Translations under genes and position numbers: made by a program
Shown: positions 61,252 through 64,000 of the stretch, piece by piece
Position numbering within the stretch: the first letter of the stretch is position 1
Layout of the letters: every line of letters begins with the position of its first letter
The notes under the pieces: model-generated
What the model was told of the DNA's origin: nothing
The model's input: only the letters and a program-made list of their open reading frames with translations
The model's database searches: none
Source of the DNA: an uncultured Oscillospiraceae bacterium
Lineage (GTDB): Bacteria; Bacillota; Clostridia; Oscillospirales; Oscillospiraceae
DNA length: 64,000 bases
Assembly: GCA_947626265.1 (NCBI GenBank)
Contig: CANQRM010000013.1
Span: forward strand, 22,825-86,824
Reading direction: 5' to 3'

Positions 61252-61821
61252 ATGAGCATTTTGAAAAAACGCTCCACCGCCATCGTCATATTCGTGGTCG
61301 TGGTTGCGCTGTTCTCCTTCCTGGGCTGCAAACGCAGCCTGGGCAAGGCCTGCCGCCAGGCGGAGGATGCCTTCTTCGACAAGAGTCTTTTGAAGGCCGA
61401 GGGCGGCTATTCCGCCCCGGCGGACCACCTCCATAACTGCGTGGACCTCACCAACCGCCTCCTGTCCGTCATCGGCACGGACGGCGAATGGGCGGGGCCC
61501 TACGCCGCCGTGAAGGAGGCCCGCTCCGCCCTGGACGAAGCCCTCACGGTGAAGGATATCCCCGCCATCGCCGAGGCGAACCAGGCTCTTTCTGAGGCCG
61601 TGGCCCAGGTGGAGGCCGCGAAGGCGGCGGGCGCACCTCTCGCGGAGAGCTACGACGACTACGACAAGATCATCTCCGACTTCCACAGCGCCCAGTCGGA
61701 GCTGGATAAGAGCACCTACAACGACCATATCCTGGCCTTCCGGGACGAGGTGCTGACTGCCTTCCCCGCAAGCCTGCTCCGGCATGTAACTGGCGTTAAA
61801 GCGCCGGAGACCTTTTCATGA
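61252..61821 (+). CDS. LemA-like membrane-anchored protein
   Basis: The 189-residue protein has an N-terminal membrane segment (residues 9-26) ending FLGCKRS, which could be a signal anchor or a weak lipobox. A helical extracellular domain follows, with the C-terminal LemA-like pattern YNDHILAFRDEVLTAFPASL. LemA proteins are membrane-anchored helical bundles of unknown function. It lies nine bases behind telA and nine bases before the TPM gene. The similarity is moderate, so the family call is tentative. Confidence 0.7.
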   Translation: MSILKKRSTAIVIFVVVVALFSFLGCKRSLGKACRQAEDAFFDKSLLKAEGGYSAPADHLHNCVDLTNRLLSVIGTDGEWAGPYAAVKEARSALDEALTVKDIPAIAEANQALSEAVAQVEAAKAAGAPLAESYDDYDKIISDFHSAQSELDKSTYNDHILAFRDEVLTAFPASLLRHVTGVKAPETFS

Positions 61822-61830
61822 GGTGACGGG

Positions 61831-62808
61831 ATGAAAAGACTATTCGCCTGTGCCCTTACTGCACTCCTGTGTGCTATGCTCCTGGCCGCGCCCGCCTATG
61901 CCGCCCTGGAGGCCGGCACCGGCAGCGGCTTTTACGCCGTGGACGACGCGGGCGTCCTCTCCGCCCAGACGGAGAAGCAGCTGGCCGAATATAACGCCGT
62001 ACTGGAAAATGAGTGCAGCGGCGCCCAGCTGGTGGTGGCCACGGTGAGCTACCTGGACGAGGACGCGGATATCTACGCCACCCGGCTCATGAACAGCTGG
62101 GGCGTGGGCAGCGATAACGGCGTGCTCCTGCTGCTGGTGACAGAGGAATACGTGGGCGGCCTCACCGTGGGCAGCGGCCTGGATGACGCCTTTTACGACA
62201 GCTTCCCGGAGAAGTACTATGACGACTTCTGGGACGACGTGGACGCTGACCGCTTCGACGACGCGGTCAGCACCCTTGCCGGGCATATCTACGACTGGTA
62301 CCTGGACTATTATGACGTGTCCCTGACCACAGAGCCGGAACCGGACTACAGCAGTAACTATGGCTACGGCTATACCGAGCCTGTGCGCCGCGGCCCCTCC
62401 ATCCTGGGCATTATCGGCATGGTCCTCATCTTCCTGGTCATCGTCTGGGTCCTGGGCGCGGCCAGCCGTTTCAACCGGATGCGCAGCTGGGGCTACACCG
62501 GCGGCTTCATGCCCATCTTCCTGCCCGGCGGCCGGCGGCGCTACCGCTCTTGGCGGCAGCAGCCTCCTCCCCCGCCGCCCCCTCCCGGGCCCGGCGGCCC
62601 CGCCGGATTCGGCGGACCGGGCGGTTTTATGGGCGGCGGCTTCCGCAGCCAGCCCACCCGCCGTTCTACCTTCTCCAGCCGTCCCCGCAGCGGCAGTTTC
62701 GGCGGCTCCAGCCGGCCTACAGGCGGGTCATCCCGCCCCTCCGGCGGCAGCTTCCGGGGCGGCGGCTTTGGCGGCCACAGCGGCGGCGGTTTCCGCGGCC
62801 GGAAATGA
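61831..62808 (+). CDS. TPM domain membrane protein (YgcG-like)
   Basis: The 325-residue protein has a signal peptide (cut after APAYA, residue 24), an extracellular TPM domain (about 33-165) with VDDAGVLSAQTEKQL and WGVGSDNGVLLLLV, one membrane segment (about 193-213), and a cytosolic Pro/Gly/Ser/Arg-rich tail with eight consecutive prolines and FGG/SRP repeats. TPM proteins occur in photosystem repair and in stress clusters. The low-complexity tail may bind partners or nucleic acid. It ends the cluster, with a terminator behind. Confidence 0.85.
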   Translation: MKRLFACALTALLCAMLLAAPAYAALEAGTGSGFYAVDDAGVLSAQTEKQLAEYNAVLENECSGAQLVVATVSYLDEDADIYATRLMNSWGVGSDNGVLLLLVTEEYVGGLTVGSGLDDAFYDSFPEKYYDDFWDDVDADRFDDAVSTLAGHIYDWYLDYYDVSLTTEPEPDYSSNYGYGYTEPVRRGPSILGIIGMVLIFLVIVWVLGAASRFNRMRSWGYTGGFMPIFLPGGRRRYRSWRQQPPPPPPPPGPGGPAGFGGPGGFMGGGFRSQPTRRSTFSSRPRSGSFGGSSRPTGGSSRPSGGSFRGGGFGGHSGGGFRGRK

Positions 62809-62815
62809 TACGATA

Positions 62816-62850
62816 AGCTCCCTGTCCAACACGGACAGGGAGCTTTCTTG
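62816..62850. terminator. Bidirectional terminator behind the TPM gene
   Basis: Perfect 12-base arms (62816-62827, 62833-62844) enclose a five-base loop and are followed by TTCTTG on the plus strand. The converging J-domain gene ends at 62852. Confidence 0.8.
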
Positions 62851-62851
62851 T

Positions 62852-63253
62852 TCAGGGACCGACTTGGTAATAGCCGTAGTATCCGGGATAGTAACCGGGG
62901 ACCGTATAGGACCGGGTATAGCCGCCGAACAACAGGCTCAGCACCAGCCGGATGAGGAAGAACGCCACCACGATGCCGATGATAAGGGCGATGGGGCTGT
63001 GCCGCCGGGGGGTGTAGGTATAGGAGTAGGAGTACTGATAGTTGGGCGGCGTGGGGCCGGGACTGGCCTGCCCCCGCTGACGCATGGCCTTGATGTCGTC
63101 ATAGGCCCGGTTGATGCGGCCCATCCGCTCCGCCGCGGCGGCGTCCCCCGGATGCAGGTCCGGGTGCCATCGCTTGGCCAGCTTCTTATAGGCCCGGGCG
63201 ATCTCCTCGTCAGTGGCGTCGGGCGAAACGCCCAGCACGTCGTATGGGTTCAT
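62852..63253 (-). CDS. Small membrane J-domain protein
   Basis: The 133-residue protein has an N-terminal J domain (residues 2-62) with the HPD motif in RWHPDLHPG, a Tyr/Pro-rich linker and a C-terminal membrane segment (about 86-108) followed by a short GYY-rich tail. It should stimulate a DnaK at the membrane. It overlaps the zinc-ribbon gene upstream by four bases. A second J-domain gene occurs at 19091-19732. Confidence 0.85.
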   Translation of the reverse strand: MNPYDVLGVSPDATDEEIARAYKKLAKRWHPDLHPGDAAAAERMGRINRAYDDIKAMRQRGQASPGPTPPNYQYSYSYTYTPRRHSPIALIIGIVVAFFLIRLVLSLLFGGYTRSYTVPGYYPGYYGYYQVGP

Positions 63254-63666
63254 GTCTTGCGCTCAAAGCGGTTGCCGCACTTCCGGCAGGTCAAAAGCAG
63301 CTTTCCCTTCCCCTTGGGCACCCGCAGGAGGGCGTGGCAGGAGGGGCAGCGGAAGAATTTATAGTCTTTACGCTGCTGCCAGCGGTCTTTGAGGGACCGG
63401 GACCACCGGCCAAAGGCCTGGCGCTTTGTATAATACCAGGCGTTCTCCTGCTGGCGCTTATAGATGTCCTTGGAGAAGGTGCGGAACAGGCAGTAGATGA
63501 GCGTCGTCCACTCCAAGATGGACAGCACCATAGCCACCACCGGCACCCGGCTCAAGAGCATGCCCAGCGCCATCAGCACGATGGCGGCGATGAGCAGAAA
63601 CTGGTTGAAGGCGTCATAGCCGTTGCGGCCATACATGAACTGCGCGATCTTTTGTCTGAAATTCAT
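63250..63666 (-). CDS. Membrane protein with C-terminal zinc ribbon
   Basis: The 138-residue protein has two membrane segments (about 20-40 and 43-62), a basic middle and a C-terminal CPSCHALLRV and CRKCGNRF zinc ribbon. It starts MNFRQKIAQFMYGRNGYDAFN, a pattern I associate with uncharacterised Firmicutes proteins. It is coupled to the membrane J-domain gene, so the two may form one quality-control unit at the membrane. Confidence 0.83.
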   Translation of the reverse strand: MNFRQKIAQFMYGRNGYDAFNQFLLIAAIVLMALGMLLSRVPVVAMVLSILEWTTLIYCLFRTFSKDIYKRQQENAWYYTKRQAFGRWSRSLKDRWQQRKDYKFFRCPSCHALLRVPKGKGKLLLTCRKCGNRFERKT

Positions 63667-63789
63667 GCTATCACCCTTACAGTGCAGAATTCATTATCAT
63701 AAGAATACCCCAACCCGGCCCGCTTGTGTTTAACAAACTGTTAATTATATAATTATAAAATGTTTTACCTTGTTCTCCCGCAAACAGCT
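63667..63789. other. AT-rich intergenic region, no gene seen
   Basis: This 123-base stretch upstream of the zinc-ribbon gene is clearly more AT-rich than the rest. It has TTAACA-aac-TGTTAA (63730-63744), an inverted repeat that may be an operator, and overlapping TATAAT-like boxes, but I could not place a clear -35 element. Confidence 0.45.
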
Positions 63790-63822
63790 CAAACCGCGAC
63801 CCAGCATAGCGGTCGCGGTTTG
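63790..63822. repeat. Hairpin A, paired with hairpin B
   Basis: Arms CAAACCGCGACC (63790-63801) and GGTCGCGGTTTG (63811-63822) enclose CAGCATAGC. The element is very similar to hairpin B 47 bases away, with a C-G to T-A covariation and one pair fewer. Confidence 0.75.
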
Positions 63823-63848
63823 ATAAGGAGAAAGACTTCCTTTTTTGC

Positions 63849-63883
63849 TAAAGCCGTGACCCAGCGCAGCGGTCACGGCTTTA
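63849..63883. repeat. Hairpin B, paired with hairpin A
   Basis: Arms TAAAGCCGTGACC (63849-63861) and GGTCACGGCTTTA (63871-63883) enclose CAGCGCAGC. The sequence between A and B is unrelated except for short A/T runs. Confidence 0.75.
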
Positions 63884-63890
63884 AAAGGAG

Positions 63891-63952
63891 GAGGGGCTCT
63901 GACCGATGTATAGGGGGCTGCAAGCAGCCCCCTATCATCTTCAGAGCCCCTC
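63891..63952 (-). terminator. Nested double hairpin next to tRNA-Glu
   Basis: Outer arms GAGGGGCTCTGA (63891-63902) and TCAGAGCCCCTC (63941-63952) surround an inner perfect hairpin with 12-base arms (63910-63921, 63924-63935). On the minus strand it starts five bases after the tRNA CCA end and is followed by CTCCTTTT, so it probably terminates the tRNA transcript. Confidence 0.7.
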
Positions 63953-63957
63953 CGACG

Positions 63958-64000
63958 TGGTGACCCGTACGGGACTCGAACCCATGTTACCGCCGTGAAA
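63958..64000 (-). tRNA. tRNA-Glu (UUC), 5' part cut off by window edge
   Basis: On the minus strand the last 43 bases of a tRNA are seen: the end of the anticodon loop TTTCACGGCGG with anticodon TTC, the variable region, the T arm GGGTTCGAGTCCC and the acceptor strand ending CCA at 63958. This matches bacterial tRNA-Glu. CCA is encoded. The 5' half lies beyond position 64000. Confidence 0.88.

Noticed and set aside
62560..62808. Repeat-like GC-rich DNA in the TPM gene end
   Set aside because: It encodes the Pro/Gly/Ser-rich tail of the protein and is not a CRISPR or a spaced repeat array.
63760..63963. A plus-strand frame of 67 codons near the right end
   Set aside because: It runs through three hairpins and a tRNA end; its sequence is fully explained by those structures.
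1..64000. Prophage, insertion sequence or CRISPR array
   Set aside because: No integrase, transposase, capsid or cas gene and no regularly spaced repeats were seen on either strand.

Overview
The window is about 60% or more G+C and reads as chromosomal DNA of an anaerobic, spore-forming member of the Clostridia, most likely Oscillospiraceae (Ruminococcaceae). That placement is an inference. It rests on sporulation genes (yunB, sipL, a SpoVB-like flippase), an oxygen-sensitive class III ribonucleotide reductase, Firmicutes markers (RemA, RNase J, PrkC/PrpC, CdaA/YbbR), a tryptophan T-box and strong GGAGG ribosome binding sites. I see no phage genes, insertion sequence or CRISPR array. Most genes lie on the minus strand in tightly overlapping operons, and the ATGA-type overlaps fix many starts.

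Layout, left half. Positions 1-4000 (minus) hold the 5' part of yunB, two M42 peptidases and murD. Positions 4100-5200 hold RNase P RNA directly behind yebC. Positions 5270-7000 hold sipL and a 51-residue membrane peptide. One long minus-strand housekeeping run, read from 23132 down to 7038, starts at a clear promoter. In order it carries cdaA, ybbR, an RseC-like gene, a DUF5685 gene, a J-domain gene, a membrane protein, yicC, remA, gmk, rpoZ, priA, def, fmt, rsmB, rlmN, prpC, prkC and rsgA. Next come a cysteine-desulfurase-like gene with a DUF3343 partner (23267-24630), ispD-ispF (24687-25885), and plus-strand spoVB-like and divergent coaX genes (25976-28291).

Layout, right half. Positions 28330-31842 (minus) hold an acyl-ACP thioesterase and nrdDG, with a paired NrdR box built into the nrdD promoter. 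A cation symporter faces an AraC-type regulator (32159-34398). Then follow an RluA-type pseudouridine synthase, secG, an S66 peptidase, gpsA and an ArsC-like gene. The complete trpEGDCFBA operon (38076-44498, minus) is preceded by a T-box with a UGG specifier. The plus-strand leuACDB operon (45222-49607) is preceded by a promoter, a short Leu-rich reading frame and a terminator. A minus-strand block (49732-55210) carries wecB and redox genes. It is followed by an ECF sigma gene with a 67-residue overlapping partner, RNase J, recR and rpe. A plus-strand xpaC-telA-LemA-like-TPM cluster (59325-62808) ends against a J-domain gene and a zinc-ribbon gene. The window closes in a string of nested hairpins beside a partial tRNA-Glu.

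The most notable signals are these. Two genes have their Shine-Dalgarno sequence inside the terminator hairpin of the preceding operon. Three sporulation genes carry sigma-E-like promoter matches with the same 14-base spacing. The leu operon has a possible leader-peptide attenuator. CoaX has altered ATP-binding motifs. Two hairpins beside the tRNA differ by a compensatory base-pair change, which suggests conserved structure.
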